From the NCBI GenBank assembly GCA_017465055.1, contig JAFTWZ010000005.1:46336-110335 (forward strand): 64,000 nt of DNA. The letters are read 5' to 3'. The position numbers and the translations under genes are program-made. The DNA comes from Alistipes sp. (GTDB lineage: Bacteria; Bacteroidota; Bacteroidia; Bacteroidales; Rikenellaceae). Positions 17,303 through 25,883 of this stretch are shown in pieces; within the stretch, counting starts at the first letter, position 1; each line of letters begins with the position of its first letter. The notes beneath the pieces were generated by a model that saw only the letters and a program-made list of their open reading frames with translations, had not been told where the DNA came from and did no database searches.

Positions 17303-17345
17303 AGAGACGCAGAGAAAGATGATACCCGACTTCGTTGTTGTCTCT
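17303..17345 (-). repeat. Second arm of the 43-bp inverted repeat flanking dnaA-pgm
   Basis: Exact reverse complement of 12518-12560. The surrounding sequence (17275-17370) is also similar but diverged, with GTCTCT-type repeats. Confidence 0.9.
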
Positions 17346-17498
17346 CTCGTCTCTCTCGTCTCTCCTATCTCCTCACTCCTCCCACTCATAACGCCATAAC
17401 GCCATAACAGGGGCGTGTAATGGTGTTATGTGTGATGACGCACCGAAGCACTGAACGCGATGACGCACGTAACTGGGCGCACGCTCATAACAAAATGA

Positions 17499-17526
17499 AG
17501 GTGACTAATTAACTTTTTAGTCACCT
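17499..17526 (-). terminator. A-type hairpin downstream of the rhodanese gene
   Basis: The stem AGGTGACTA/TAGTCACCT flanks a loop containing AATTAACTTTT. The hairpin and its flank (ATAACAAAATG) are nearly identical to the copy at 53346-53377. It probably terminates the minus-strand rhodanese gene. Confidence 0.7.
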
Positions 17527-17554
17527 CCTCTCTTTATTATCTACAGTATAGTCA

Positions 17555-17932
17555 CTACTTCTCCACCTCGCCTTTCCACGACAGAATGCCCTCTGCAAGC
17601 TCCGTAACCTCCAATCCGCAACTCACCATATGCTCTGCCGCCTCCTTGCTTCTGCGACCACCACGACAATATACCGCTACGGGGCGCGACTTATCCAACT
17701 CTGCAACCTTTGCTGCGAACTCCTCGCCATCAATGTCGATGTTCACTGCCCCAGGGATATGTCCCTCGTTGAACTCCGCAGGTGTTCGCGTGTCAATAAT
17801 CAGTACCTGCTCATTCTCAATCACCTCGGCAAAACGTGTTGCATCAACTGAATCAAAACCCTTTGTTGCTACTGAATTGTCACATCCGATCATCATCATT
17901 GCAGCTAATAGAGAGTATAAAATAGTCTTCAT
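17555..17932 (-). CDS. Rhodanese-domain lipoprotein
   Basis: A 125-residue protein with a lipoprotein signal peptide (MMMIGC, Cys17) and a single rhodanese domain. The active-site Cys89 lies in VYCRGGRRS. The domain starts at IIDTRTPAEFNEGHIPGAVN. Such periplasmic or outer-membrane single-domain rhodaneses may carry persulfide sulfur, but the substrate is not known. A TATCTTTG -7 box lies about 30 nt upstream (17962-17969). It is a single-gene unit bounded by a hairpin at 17499-17526. Confidence 0.9.
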   Translation of the reverse strand: MKTILYSLLAAMMMIGCDNSVATKGFDSVDATRFAEVIENEQVLIIDTRTPAEFNEGHIPGAVNIDIDGEEFAAKVAELDKSRPVAVYCRGGRRSKEAAEHMVSCGLEVTELAEGILSWKGEVEK

Positions 17933-17961
17933 AGTTTTATCTTTATTGGTTTTACTTGGTG

Positions 17962-17969
17962 CAAAGATA
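17962..17969 (-). promoter_or_regulatory. -7 box of the rhodanese gene (TATCTTTG on minus strand)
   Basis: Matches TAnnTTTG and lies about 30 nt before the start codon. Confidence 0.55.
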
Positions 17970-18086
17970 ATGATACACTATTAGATTCTCAAATTTTATA
18001 GATATAATTTATATTGGAAGTTTTTATGCCTTTATTTGAATATCTTATAGTAGATTGTGTGGCTTATTCTACTAAAGAAAAAAATA

Positions 18087-18122
18087 GGGGATGACTAAAA
18101 AGTAAACTTGTCATCCCCGTTT
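18087..18122 (+). terminator. A-type hairpin next to the 120-bp element
   Basis: The stem GGGGATGA/TCATCCCC (18087-18118) has ACTAAAAAGT in its loop and is followed by GTTTT. It pairs with the B element directly after it, in the same order as at 2948-3031. Confidence 0.65.
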
Positions 18123-18128
18123 TACCAA

Positions 18129-18248
18129 GAGGTTGAATAAAAAGATGTAGTTTTAGGCCTGCGATGCCCGAAAAAGCGGAGTTTACTGAGCGTAAATGAG
18201 CATTTTGAGGGCGAGCATAACGACAAAATACACTTTTTATTCAGCCTC
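18129..18248 (+). repeat. 120-bp dispersed element with terminal inverted repeats (B element)
   Basis: The ends are GAGGTTGAATAAAAAG and CTTTTTATTCAGCCTC, near-perfect inverted repeats. The interior holds CCCGAAAAAGCGGAGTTTAC and TGAGGGCGAGCATAACGAC. The copy at 53216-53335 is its reverse complement with only a few differences. It has no coding capacity. It could be a MITE-like element or a mobile bidirectional terminator. Confidence 0.85.
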
Positions 18249-18271
18249 TTTTGCGTTTATGTAGGTTTTAC

Positions 18272-20314
18272 CTATCGCTTAATACTCTTTGATGTAGCAG
18301 CCTTCGCAGGTTTTGCTGCAGGGTTAGCCGCAATAAACTCTTCGGCAGGCGATACTCCATCGGCAGTAAGTGTTACTACTGTGATGAAGCCTGGACCATA
18401 GCTCTCCTCGCTATCCTTAGCGATGCCGAGGAATGTGTATGGAGTATCATACGACAGAACGGCAATGCCACTCTCTCTGTTCTCAGAAACATACTCAGAA
18501 CCCCACTCCCAACCATAGGTGATAAGCTCGGCATAGATATCATCGTCGGTACATCCCCACTCTGTGAAGTCGCCATCATAGAAGCCAGTGTACCAAGCTG
18601 CAGCCGAATCATTTGGCTTTACAGTATAGGGCAATACAGCGTAGCCCTTGCAATTTAAGAAGCGTGCTGGGTCTAACTCTGCAAGTGCTGAGCCGTCGTA
18701 ATAGTTGCCTAACGCAATGCTGACCGTAGCATTACTAACAACCTTATCCAAGGTGAGGAAAACATCGCTTACAAAGCCCTTCTCGGATGCCAGCTCGCCT
18801 GTCTCCATATCGACAGCTATGGCATATGCAACATATTCGGTTGCGGGCTCAAGCTGGTTATAGAAGTTCCTCTCTCTACCCAACGATGCGCCCAGGTCGT
18901 AGAGATACTCGGCACGTGAACACTCAAACCACTCAGCACCATAGTCTATCTCCGAATTAGCAAGATATGCCACGCAAGCATCTGTTGTGCCATACTCATC
19001 AACAAGCAAGTCGAAGTTCTCAGCCTCGGTATAGAATGTAAAGTAGTAAGCACCAACAGATGGGATAGTGGTTACATTCGCAGAGTTATGCGTAATGTCG
19101 CTAACTTCAAATGTTACAACCAAATCATCGGGATCGCCCGTCGCATCAGTAGTTGTGAAGTGGGTAATATGAGGTGCCGTCGTAGGTGCGCCATCGTATC
19201 CGAAACATACAACGATATAGTCGGTATTAGGCTGCAAACCGCTTATGCTATTGAGTGACATAGGACCTCGCTTTAATGCATTCTCAATATCCTCCCAGGC
19301 TGTAATATCATCAACGATATACTCTACAAAATCCTCTTCCGACTCACTACACTCAAGCGAAGATGCGTATTGTACAGAGCAGATGTATGTGTCGTCATTA
19401 TTTGATGGCGTTACACTACCCTCGATATGGTCGTAATCGATCTTGGTGATATCCACCTCAAATGTTAGATCTGCAACCTCGGCAGCAATAGTCTCAAACT
19501 CAACTACTGTAGCTAAGCTATTAGCAACAAATCGCTCGTCGATACCTATGGCATAGGCCATATACTTTGTACCAGCCTTGAGATCCTCTACCGATAACGA
19601 CTTAGCGCCGACATAACCGAGGTTAGCTACCATCTGGTCAGCAGTAGCACCCAAACCATAGTAGTAGTTACGCAGCTTGTTGATGTGTGCGGCAAATGCA
19701 GACTCATCGCCACCATAATTCTGATAGTCTTCGAGGCTGAAGACATTTACAAAATAGAAGGCCTTATCGTTGTCTGGTGTTACTCTAATTGTGGCGGTGT
19801 CGTAACCAACCTCTGTTACTTCAATCTCAAAGTTTAGCTCTGTAAGCTCTGTGCTTAGGGTTGTAAATGTCTGCTTATAGAGCGATGTTGTAACAATGCC
19901 ATTATTTGATAGACCGAAGGCGTATACGACATATTCTGTCTCTGGGTCGAGCATATCCTGAGTATCGCTAATTGCGCCCTTTTTAAGGACTCCATTGAGG
20001 TATTCGCTAAGGTCTACGCCTGCCTCATAAGCAGCATTCTCTAACCACAAAAGGTCATCGTTGATGTAGGCCTCGTCATCCTCGAACTCATCGAAATACT
20101 CTTTTGTTGTCATCATAGCAATGTAGGTCATCTCCTCATCTTCGGGGGTGATGGTAAACTCCACTGAGGTGTCTGTTGTGTTCTTAACCTCAATCACGAA
20201 GTCGGGCTTGTCTACAGGGTCAATAGGTGTAGGGGGAACATCGGGAGTCTCTTTACAGCCAACGAACGCTAATGCAAGCGTTAGCAAAATACCATAAAAA
20301 AAGTTAGCTTTCAT
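18272..20314 (-). CDS. Large surface lipoprotein with repeated fibronectin-III-like domains
   Basis: The protein has 680 residues and a lipoprotein signal (LALAFVGCKETPD, Cys20). Three to four beta domains of about 120 residues follow, each with a pattern like VEFTITPEDEEMTYIAM ... LDPETEYVVYAFG (also AGTKYMAYAIG, PNTDYIVVCFG, PATEYVAYAIA). A C-terminal region ends in a basic Lys/Ala-rich tail. Such proteins are common outer-surface lipoproteins of Bacteroidales. No catalytic motif was seen, so an adhesive or binding role is inference. A -7 box (TAACTTTG) at 20501-20508 leaves a leader of about 185 nt. It resembles the partial protein at 1-930. Confidence 0.88.
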   Translation of the reverse strand: MKANFFYGILLTLALAFVGCKETPDVPPTPIDPVDKPDFVIEVKNTTDTSVEFTITPEDEEMTYIAMMTTKEYFDEFEDDEAYINDDLLWLENAAYEAGVDLSEYLNGVLKKGAISDTQDMLDPETEYVVYAFGLSNNGIVTTSLYKQTFTTLSTELTELNFEIEVTEVGYDTATIRVTPDNDKAFYFVNVFSLEDYQNYGGDESAFAAHINKLRNYYYGLGATADQMVANLGYVGAKSLSVEDLKAGTKYMAYAIGIDERFVANSLATVVEFETIAAEVADLTFEVDITKIDYDHIEGSVTPSNNDDTYICSVQYASSLECSESEEDFVEYIVDDITAWEDIENALKRGPMSLNSISGLQPNTDYIVVCFGYDGAPTTAPHITHFTTTDATGDPDDLVVTFEVSDITHNSANVTTIPSVGAYYFTFYTEAENFDLLVDEYGTTDACVAYLANSEIDYGAEWFECSRAEYLYDLGASLGRERNFYNQLEPATEYVAYAIAVDMETGELASEKGFVSDVFLTLDKVVSNATVSIALGNYYDGSALAELDPARFLNCKGYAVLPYTVKPNDSAAAWYTGFYDGDFTEWGCTDDDIYAELITYGWEWGSEYVSENRESGIAVLSYDTPYTFLGIAKDSEESYGPGFITVVTLTADGVSPAEEFIAANPAAKPAKAATSKSIKR

Positions 20315-20950
20315 TTTCTTGGGGATAAAAATTAATAGTTAATAAATATTTGTAAAGTTGTTGCTTTCAATTGTAGATTGCAGGGTATAATCAACTACAT
20401 TAACAATAGTTTGTCTAACTATGATTTCTATAAATTAAACTTATCATCAGAGGGTGCCAGAACCTCATTATTGCCTAACTCTAATGTGTAATTTCAGTAT
20501 CAAAGTTATAGGTTTTTCCTTAGCTTTCCAAATAATTAATTGGTAAAAGTTGAATTAAATCGCGAAGGGGGAGGTAGTCGCCGATATACAGACACTTACA
20601 CAAATATACATATTCACTCGATCCCAATTGCGAAAGTCTATTCCGCACCCAGATGGCTATATACCCAAAACAGACTAAACTAATTTTGAAGTGGAAGCAA
20701 ATAGATAGATGTAGTCAAAAATGAAGAACTCAGAAATACGAACGGTTGCTATCTCGTTACCAAATTTTCAAGCAATCGGAATGACCGTTTAATTCTAAGA
20801 TAATTGCAAATTCTACGATTTTTTTGACATAAAAATAGAGATTAGTAGAAAACGTTTTCTACTAATCTCTAAAATATCGCTGTAATTTGCAAATATTCAG
20901 CAACTTATTTATTCCTCTAAGCGCCGCTTTTTGCATCATTACCATACTTG
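20315..20950. other. AT-rich intergenic region with a promoter and a terminator
   Basis: It contains the minus-strand -7 box TAACTTTG (20501-20508) for the lipoprotein gene and a 34-bp perfect palindrome (20837-20870). Nothing coding was recognised. Confidence 0.55.
20837..20870 (-). terminator. 34-bp perfect palindrome ending the long minus-strand operon
   Basis: The centre is AACGTT at 20851-20856 and the arms pair without mismatch from 20837 to 20870. Read on the minus strand it is followed by ATTTTTATG and more T, a strong intrinsic terminator for the PAS-like gene and the genes before it. Confidence 0.85.
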
Positions 20951-21304
20951 CTATCCGCGTACGTAGTGGGGCATATCCTCGGGAATCTCTAAAGAGAACT
21001 CTACAAGGCCGCTAATCTCGCCAGACTCGTACCAGGGGGTCTGGTAGATGAGCTTGCGAAGCGGGCCCTTCTGGATTGTATAGGCATTGGTAGCTCCCTC
21101 GCTCATAAGGCGCTGGATAATCTCGCGCGAGCGTGCCGAGTGGCAGGGAATCATCGAGCGGCCACGAACGTCGCCATTGACCTCCACAGAGCGATTATTC
21201 TGGTAGAGAACCACGCCGTCGAGGTCGCAGACAGTAATGGCACAGCTCTTAAGGTTATCGCCCCAGGGGCAGCTTTTAAAATCGAAATCCATAGTGGTAA
21301 TCAT
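20951..21304 (-). CDS. Small PAS-like sensor protein
   Basis: A 117-residue soluble protein. The fold pattern CDLDGVVLYQNNRSVEVNG ... YTIQKGPLRKLIYQTPWYES ... GLVEFSLEIP resembles a stand-alone PAS domain, as found in small Bacteroidales proteins. There are Cys residues in SCPWG, SCAITVC and IPCHSARS. A second in-frame ATG at 21292 (MDFDFKSCPW) is an equally possible start. It follows the second RSH gene by 39 nt and is the last gene of the operon. No output domain is present, so it would act by binding a partner or ligand. The PAS call is by pattern only. Confidence 0.7.
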   Translation of the reverse strand: MITTMDFDFKSCPWGDNLKSCAITVCDLDGVVLYQNNRSVEVNGDVRGRSMIPCHSARSREIIQRLMSEGATNAYTIQKGPLRKLIYQTPWYESGEISGLVEFSLEIPEDMPHYVRG

Positions 21305-21343
21305 CTATTTTTGTTTGTGTTATAGTCTATTCAATAGCTCCGC

Positions 21344-23569
21344 CTAATTTATGCGGTAGACGTTTCTGACACCCTTAATGCGGCGCAGCGAGTGCAGTAG
21401 CATCTCGACAACACCCGTACTTGGGACCTCGACGATGAGCTGTGACGAGGCTGTGCCATCGCCTTTAGGCGTATAGTTGATGCCGCGCACCGAGAGCTTA
21501 AGCTCCTTGCTCGCAACATCCATAATGGTAGTAGCGATGCCAGGAATATCGGCCGCCGAGATAGCTACGGTGACCCTAAATGCACCCTGAGCGTTATCGC
21601 GCCAGCGTGCATCGATCACACGGTAGGGGTAGCGCTCGCGCATACGTCGTGCATTGGGGCAGTCCGAGCGATGTATCGTAATGCCCGAGTTGATGGTCAC
21701 AAAGCCGAAGATGTCGTCGCCCTTGATAGGGTTGCAGCAACGACCCAGTTTATACTCTATATTGTTGATACTATCGTCGATAACAAGGGCATCGGCACGA
21801 GGTGCTGGGGCGTTACTCTCGGCACGCTCCTCGCGCAGGCGCAACTTGCGCTCCTCAACCTCGGCAGCAGCCTGGCGGCGCTGCTCGTCGGCCTGGCCCG
21901 AGAGCCACTGCTGCAGGTACTCCTTAATCTGCGCAGGGTCGATCTTCTGGTCGGCAATAGCCACGTACAGCTCGTTGCCACGACGTATCTTGAGCAGTTT
22001 ACATAGGTAGGCTACGGCCTCGTCGATAGTCACATCGAGCTTCCAGTTCTTAATCTTGCGTTCGAGCTCCTCGCGGCCGAGGCGGGCGTGCTTCATACGC
22101 TCCTCGCGCAGGTAGGCGCGAATCTTGTTACGCGCCTTCTGCGTGACGCATATATTGAGCCAGTCGGCTTTGGGGGTCTGGTCCTTACGTGTGATTACCT
22201 CGCAGATATCGCCATTATGCAGAGGCTCTTTGATGGGCACAACGCGGCCTCCGACCTTGCCGCCCGTACAAATAGCCCCAAGCGAGGTGTGTATGTCGAA
22301 GGCGAAGTCGAGAACGGTAGCGCCCTCGGGTAGCTTGCGTATATCGCCCGTAGGTGTGAAGACAAAGATTTCGCCATCTGATGGCTTGGCGTCGAAACGT
22401 TGCACAACAGACTCCGAAGGGGTCTCCTCCAGAAGCTCGCGCAGGCGCCCTAACCACTCCTCGGCACCCATACCGCCCTGCTTGACACCCTTATATCGCC
22501 AGTGTGCAGCGATACCGCGCTCGGCAACCTCGTCCATACGCTCGGTGCGAATCTGTACCTCGACCCAGCGACCTTCGTTAGTCACCACGGTGGTGTGTAG
22601 CGACTCGTAGCCGTTGGACTTGGGGATAGATATCCAGTCGCGCATACGCTTAGGGTTGGGTGTGTAGAGCGACGTGACGTGAGAGTATACGGTCCAGCAG
22701 AGAGGCTTCTCGCTCTCGATGGGGCAGTCGATGATGATACGCAGGGCGAAGATGTCGTAGACACCCTTGAAATCGACCTGCTGCTTCTTCATCTTCTGGT
22801 AGATCGAGAATACCGACTTGGTGCGGCTCTTGATGTGGTACTTTATGCCGTCGGCGTCGAGCAGGCGGCGCACAGGGCGCAGAAACTCCTCGATGAAGGC
22901 CAAGCGCTCGGCCTCGCTATCCTTAAGCTCGGTGACTATATGGTTGTACTCTTCGGGTTCGATATACTTAAGCGAGAGATCCTCCAACTCGCTCTTGATG
23001 ACGTAGAGACCCAGTTTATGAGCTATCTCGGCGTAGAGGTTAAGGCTCTCCCAGCTCTTGGCCAAGCGCTTCTTCTCGGGGAAGATGTCGAGCGAGCGCA
23101 TAACCTCGAGGCGGTCGGCGAGCTTGATAAGTATCACGCGCGGATCCTTCGAGTAGGAGACTATCATATCTCGGAAATCCGAGGCCTGCTCCTTAGACCT
23201 CTTAAGCTTGATGTCCGATATCTTGCATAGCGCTATGGCTATGCCCAGCACCTCGTCGCCATAGTCGTGGCGTATGGTCTGGCTAAGCTCCTCGAGGCGA
23301 GAACTATGCTCCTGTACGGCTATGCGCACGATGTCGTGGATGATGGCGGCAATCGTAGAGTTACGACCGAGGCCTATGCTCTCGGCCACGATGCGTGCCA
23401 TAGCTACGCCGTGGTCGAGTAGCGGACTGCCGTCGTAGCGACGCCTATCGCGCAGCTCTTCATCTGCAAAACAGAGGGCCTTATCGACCATCTCCTGTGT
23501 CGTTGTCGAGAACTGCGATGCTATATATGCCCGAAACGAGGCATATCTATCTAAAACGTTGTTATCCAT
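21344..23569 (-). CDS. Second RelA/SpoT homologue, hydrolase motif degenerate
   Basis: A 741-residue long RSH with the same domain order as the protein at 7936-10185: HD-like, synthetase (SRTKSVFSIYQKMKK, WISIPKSNGYESLHTT, QIRTERMDEVAERG), TGS (IRKLPEGATVLDFAF), zinc-finger-like (LGRCCNPIKGDDIFGF) and ACT. In the hydrolase region the metal-type residues His53, His78, Asp79 and the Asp of LADRLEVM remain. The catalytic Glu-Asp of HDxxED is replaced by Arg82-Ile83 (IIHDIVRIA). It is therefore probably a RelA-type synthetase without hydrolase activity. It is embedded in an operon with xseAB and a methyltransferase and is followed by a PAS-like protein. Confidence 0.93.
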   Translation of the reverse strand: MDNNVLDRYASFRAYIASQFSTTTQEMVDKALCFADEELRDRRRYDGSPLLDHGVAMARIVAESIGLGRNSTIAAIIHDIVRIAVQEHSSRLEELSQTIRHDYGDEVLGIAIALCKISDIKLKRSKEQASDFRDMIVSYSKDPRVILIKLADRLEVMRSLDIFPEKKRLAKSWESLNLYAEIAHKLGLYVIKSELEDLSLKYIEPEEYNHIVTELKDSEAERLAFIEEFLRPVRRLLDADGIKYHIKSRTKSVFSIYQKMKKQQVDFKGVYDIFALRIIIDCPIESEKPLCWTVYSHVTSLYTPNPKRMRDWISIPKSNGYESLHTTVVTNEGRWVEVQIRTERMDEVAERGIAAHWRYKGVKQGGMGAEEWLGRLRELLEETPSESVVQRFDAKPSDGEIFVFTPTGDIRKLPEGATVLDFAFDIHTSLGAICTGGKVGGRVVPIKEPLHNGDICEVITRKDQTPKADWLNICVTQKARNKIRAYLREERMKHARLGREELERKIKNWKLDVTIDEAVAYLCKLLKIRRGNELYVAIADQKIDPAQIKEYLQQWLSGQADEQRRQAAAEVEERKLRLREERAESNAPAPRADALVIDDSINNIEYKLGRCCNPIKGDDIFGFVTINSGITIHRSDCPNARRMRERYPYRVIDARWRDNAQGAFRVTVAISAADIPGIATTIMDVASKELKLSVRGINYTPKGDGTASSQLIVEVPSTGVVEMLLHSLRRIKGVRNVYRIN

Positions 23570-23585
23570 ATCTCCTCTCTCTTTG

Positions 23586-24353
23586 TTAATCTTTGTACAC
23601 TACGACTATGTCGTCGTTGCCCACGGCGTAAAGCCTGCGCTCCTCGAGGCTGAGCATATCGCCACACGCTATGCGCTCGACCCTAAAGCCTGCCTCGCGT
23701 AGGCGGTCGTCGTAGTCGCAGCCGTAGATGCGGCGGTGGTCGTATTGACCAAAGAGTGCGGTGCGCTCTTTGGGGTCGGTGATCGTGTCATCCTCGAAGG
23801 TCGTGGCTCGCGACCTATCCTCCGGTACGGTCATAATGCCCCAGCCACCTTGTCGCATAATGCGGTATAGCTCGCGCATAGCCCGACGGTCATCGGCAAC
23901 GTGCTCGAAGAGGTGGTTGCATATAACCACATCAAACGAACGGTCGTCGAGGGGTATATGTTGCACGTCGAAGTGCATATCGGCCAGAGGTGACTCCAAA
24001 TCGGCCGTAATATAGTTCTCGCCCGTATAGCTTCTGCGCAGTTTGTTGCGTAGCGACACCTCGGGGGCTATGTGCAACAGGCGTGGATGCCTCTCCAGAA
24101 GGTCGCTGCGTTGTGTTATGTAGAGCCATATGGCGCGGTGTCGCTCGAGCGAGAGGCAGCCAGGGCAGAGGGCATCCTCGCGCGAGGTGACATAGCCGTA
24201 AGGCAGGAACTTGCGGCGGCGCGTGCCACATATAGGGCAGTGGCGGCCACGACCAACATAGGCAAGGCCCATAATCGGCACTACCCAGCCAGCCATACGT
24301 TGCAGCCAGCTGCGAGGAATGTGGTTCAAGGCCCAGCGTATAGCTCGCTTCAT
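23586..24353 (-). CDS. SAM-dependent methyltransferase with N-terminal zinc ribbon
   Basis: The protein has 255 residues. A four-Cys ribbon (CPICGTRRRKFLPYG ... CPGCLSLERHRAIW) precedes a class I methyltransferase core: LLHIAPEVSLRNKL, acidic loop ADLESPLADMHFD, then FDVVICNHLFEHVADDRRAM and LYRIMRQGGWGIMTVP. This resembles the Methyltransf_11-type enzymes found in sugar and glycan loci, but the acceptor is unknown. It overlaps no neighbour but is only 3 nt after xseB and 16 nt before the RSH gene, so co-transcription is likely. Confidence 0.88.
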   Translation of the reverse strand: MKRAIRWALNHIPRSWLQRMAGWVVPIMGLAYVGRGRHCPICGTRRRKFLPYGYVTSREDALCPGCLSLERHRAIWLYITQRSDLLERHPRLLHIAPEVSLRNKLRRSYTGENYITADLESPLADMHFDVQHIPLDDRSFDVVICNHLFEHVADDRRAMRELYRIMRQGGWGIMTVPEDRSRATTFEDDTITDPKERTALFGQYDHRRIYGCDYDDRLREAGFRVERIACGDMLSLEERRLYAVGNDDIVVVYKD

Positions 24354-24356
24354 AGG

Positions 24357-24566
24357 CTACAGCGTGGTGTTGTCGTTGATGATCTTCTCCAACTCCTCGC
24401 GCGTAGCGACAAGTTGCGAGCGACAAATCGCGATAAGCTCCTGGGCACGCTTTACCGATGCCGTAAGCTCGTTGATGCCTAACTGGCCAGAGCGCAGGCG
24501 CGAAAGTATCTGCTCAAGCTCTCCGATAGCCTCGCTATAGGGTATCTCTTTACTCTTTTTTGCCAT
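24357..24566 (-). CDS. xseB: Exodeoxyribonuclease VII small subunit
   Basis: A 69-residue helical protein (YSEAIGELEQILSRLRSGQL, then ASVKRAQELIAICRSQL), the usual length and pattern for XseB. It forms the exonuclease VII complex with XseA, encoded 3 nt upstream. The complex degrades single-stranded DNA in mismatch repair and damage repair. Confidence 0.93.
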   Translation of the reverse strand: MAKKSKEIPYSEAIGELEQILSRLRSGQLGINELTASVKRAQELIAICRSQLVATREELEKIINDNTTL

Positions 24567-24569
24567 ATA

Positions 24570-25862
24570 TTAATCTCGTTTTATGTCGTTGTTATGCTCT
24601 ATGTTGCGTATCTCGGCTGTTATGGTGCCATCGCGTAGCTCGATATCTATGTTTTGGCCTATCTCCACCTCGCCAATGTGGGTGACGTATGTGTCGCCAC
24701 TATGCAGCGCAGCGAAGCCGAGTTTGAGGATGTTGTCTACCGAGTAGCTCTCGACAAGGTGTTCGGCGGCGACTATACGCTGCATCTCTGTGTCGAGGCG
24801 TGTCGTAGCAAGGTTACGTATAGCCATCTCCGTGCGCTCCAGTTCGCTTAGGGCGCGGTGCGTAACCTCAATGGCGAGACTATACACCTCGGCGCGGTGG
24901 TGCTGCAGGCGTAGCTCCTCGGTGCTTAGCTGCCGAGTGGCCAGCGTGCCTATCTCCGCGCTAAGCCTATCTATGAGGCCCATCTCGAGGTCGGCCATCT
25001 CGACAAGTGTCGTAGCTACGGCCGTAGGGGTCTTGCACTGCGTGTGGGCAACCATATCCGTGACCGACGTATCCTTGTCGTGGCCTATACCAGTAAATAC
25101 GGGGAGCGGAAACTGTGCCACGTGTGAGGCTATGCGGTAGGAGTCAAAGAGGGCAAGGTCGCTCTTCGAGCCTCCACCTCGTATGATTACCACCACGTCG
25201 TACCGCTCCTCCTCGACGGCTATCTTCATAAGTGCCGCGACGATGCTCTCCTCGGCGGCGTCGCCCTGCATAAGGCTCTCGAAGAGCGTGGTCGTAAAGC
25301 GGTAGGGCGTGCGGCGTAGCTCGCGCATAAAGTCCTGAAGGCCTGCGGCCGTGGCGCTCGAGACTATGGCTATGCGGAGCGTAGGGCGTGCAAGCTGTAG
25401 CTCGCGGTTAAGATCCCACACGCCATCGGCCTCAAGGCGCGCGATGGTCTCGCGGCGGCGGCGCTCCACCTCGCCCAGCGTATAGCTCGGATCGAGGTCG
25501 ACTATCTGTAGCGAGAAGCCGTAGACCTCGTGGTAGGTGACCAGCGCGCGCACCAGCACACTGATGCCTGCACCGAGTGGCGAGCCCGTTGCGGCCTCGA
25601 ACATCGAGGCGATAGGCCCATATGCCGAGCGCCAGATTACGGCGCGAGCCTCGGCGCGGGGCTTGCCATCCGACGAGCCCTTCTCGACAAGGCTAAGGTA
25701 GCAGTGGCCCGAGCGATTGAGTTTTAGCTCCGAGATCTCGGCACTGACCCATAGAGGGTCGCTAAAGCGGCTCTCTAAGGTGCCACGTACCATTCGCTGA
25801 AGGTCGTAGAGCGTGATGCTCTGGCGTGGCGAGGTGTCGATATCTACCCTGTGGTCAAACAT
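24570..25862 (-). CDS. xseA: Exodeoxyribonuclease VII large subunit
   Basis: A 430-residue catalytic subunit. An N-terminal OB fold (LWVSAEISELKLNRSGHCYL, AVIWRSAYGPI) precedes the catalytic core with IRGGGSKSDLALFDS and GIGHDKDTSVTDMVAH. A helical region follows that binds XseB. The length is normal. It is followed at 3 nt by xseB and preceded at 21 nt by the TonB-like gene. Confidence 0.95.
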   Translation of the reverse strand: MFDHRVDIDTSPRQSITLYDLQRMVRGTLESRFSDPLWVSAEISELKLNRSGHCYLSLVEKGSSDGKPRAEARAVIWRSAYGPIASMFEAATGSPLGAGISVLVRALVTYHEVYGFSLQIVDLDPSYTLGEVERRRRETIARLEADGVWDLNRELQLARPTLRIAIVSSATAAGLQDFMRELRRTPYRFTTTLFESLMQGDAAEESIVAALMKIAVEEERYDVVVIIRGGGSKSDLALFDSYRIASHVAQFPLPVFTGIGHDKDTSVTDMVAHTQCKTPTAVATTLVEMADLEMGLIDRLSAEIGTLATRQLSTEELRLQHHRAEVYSLAIEVTHRALSELERTEMAIRNLATTRLDTEMQRIVAAEHLVESYSVDNILKLGFAALHSGDTYVTHIGEVEIGQNIDIELRDGTITAEIRNIEHNNDIKRD

Positions 25863-25883
25863 TGTCTACTGCTGTTATTACTG

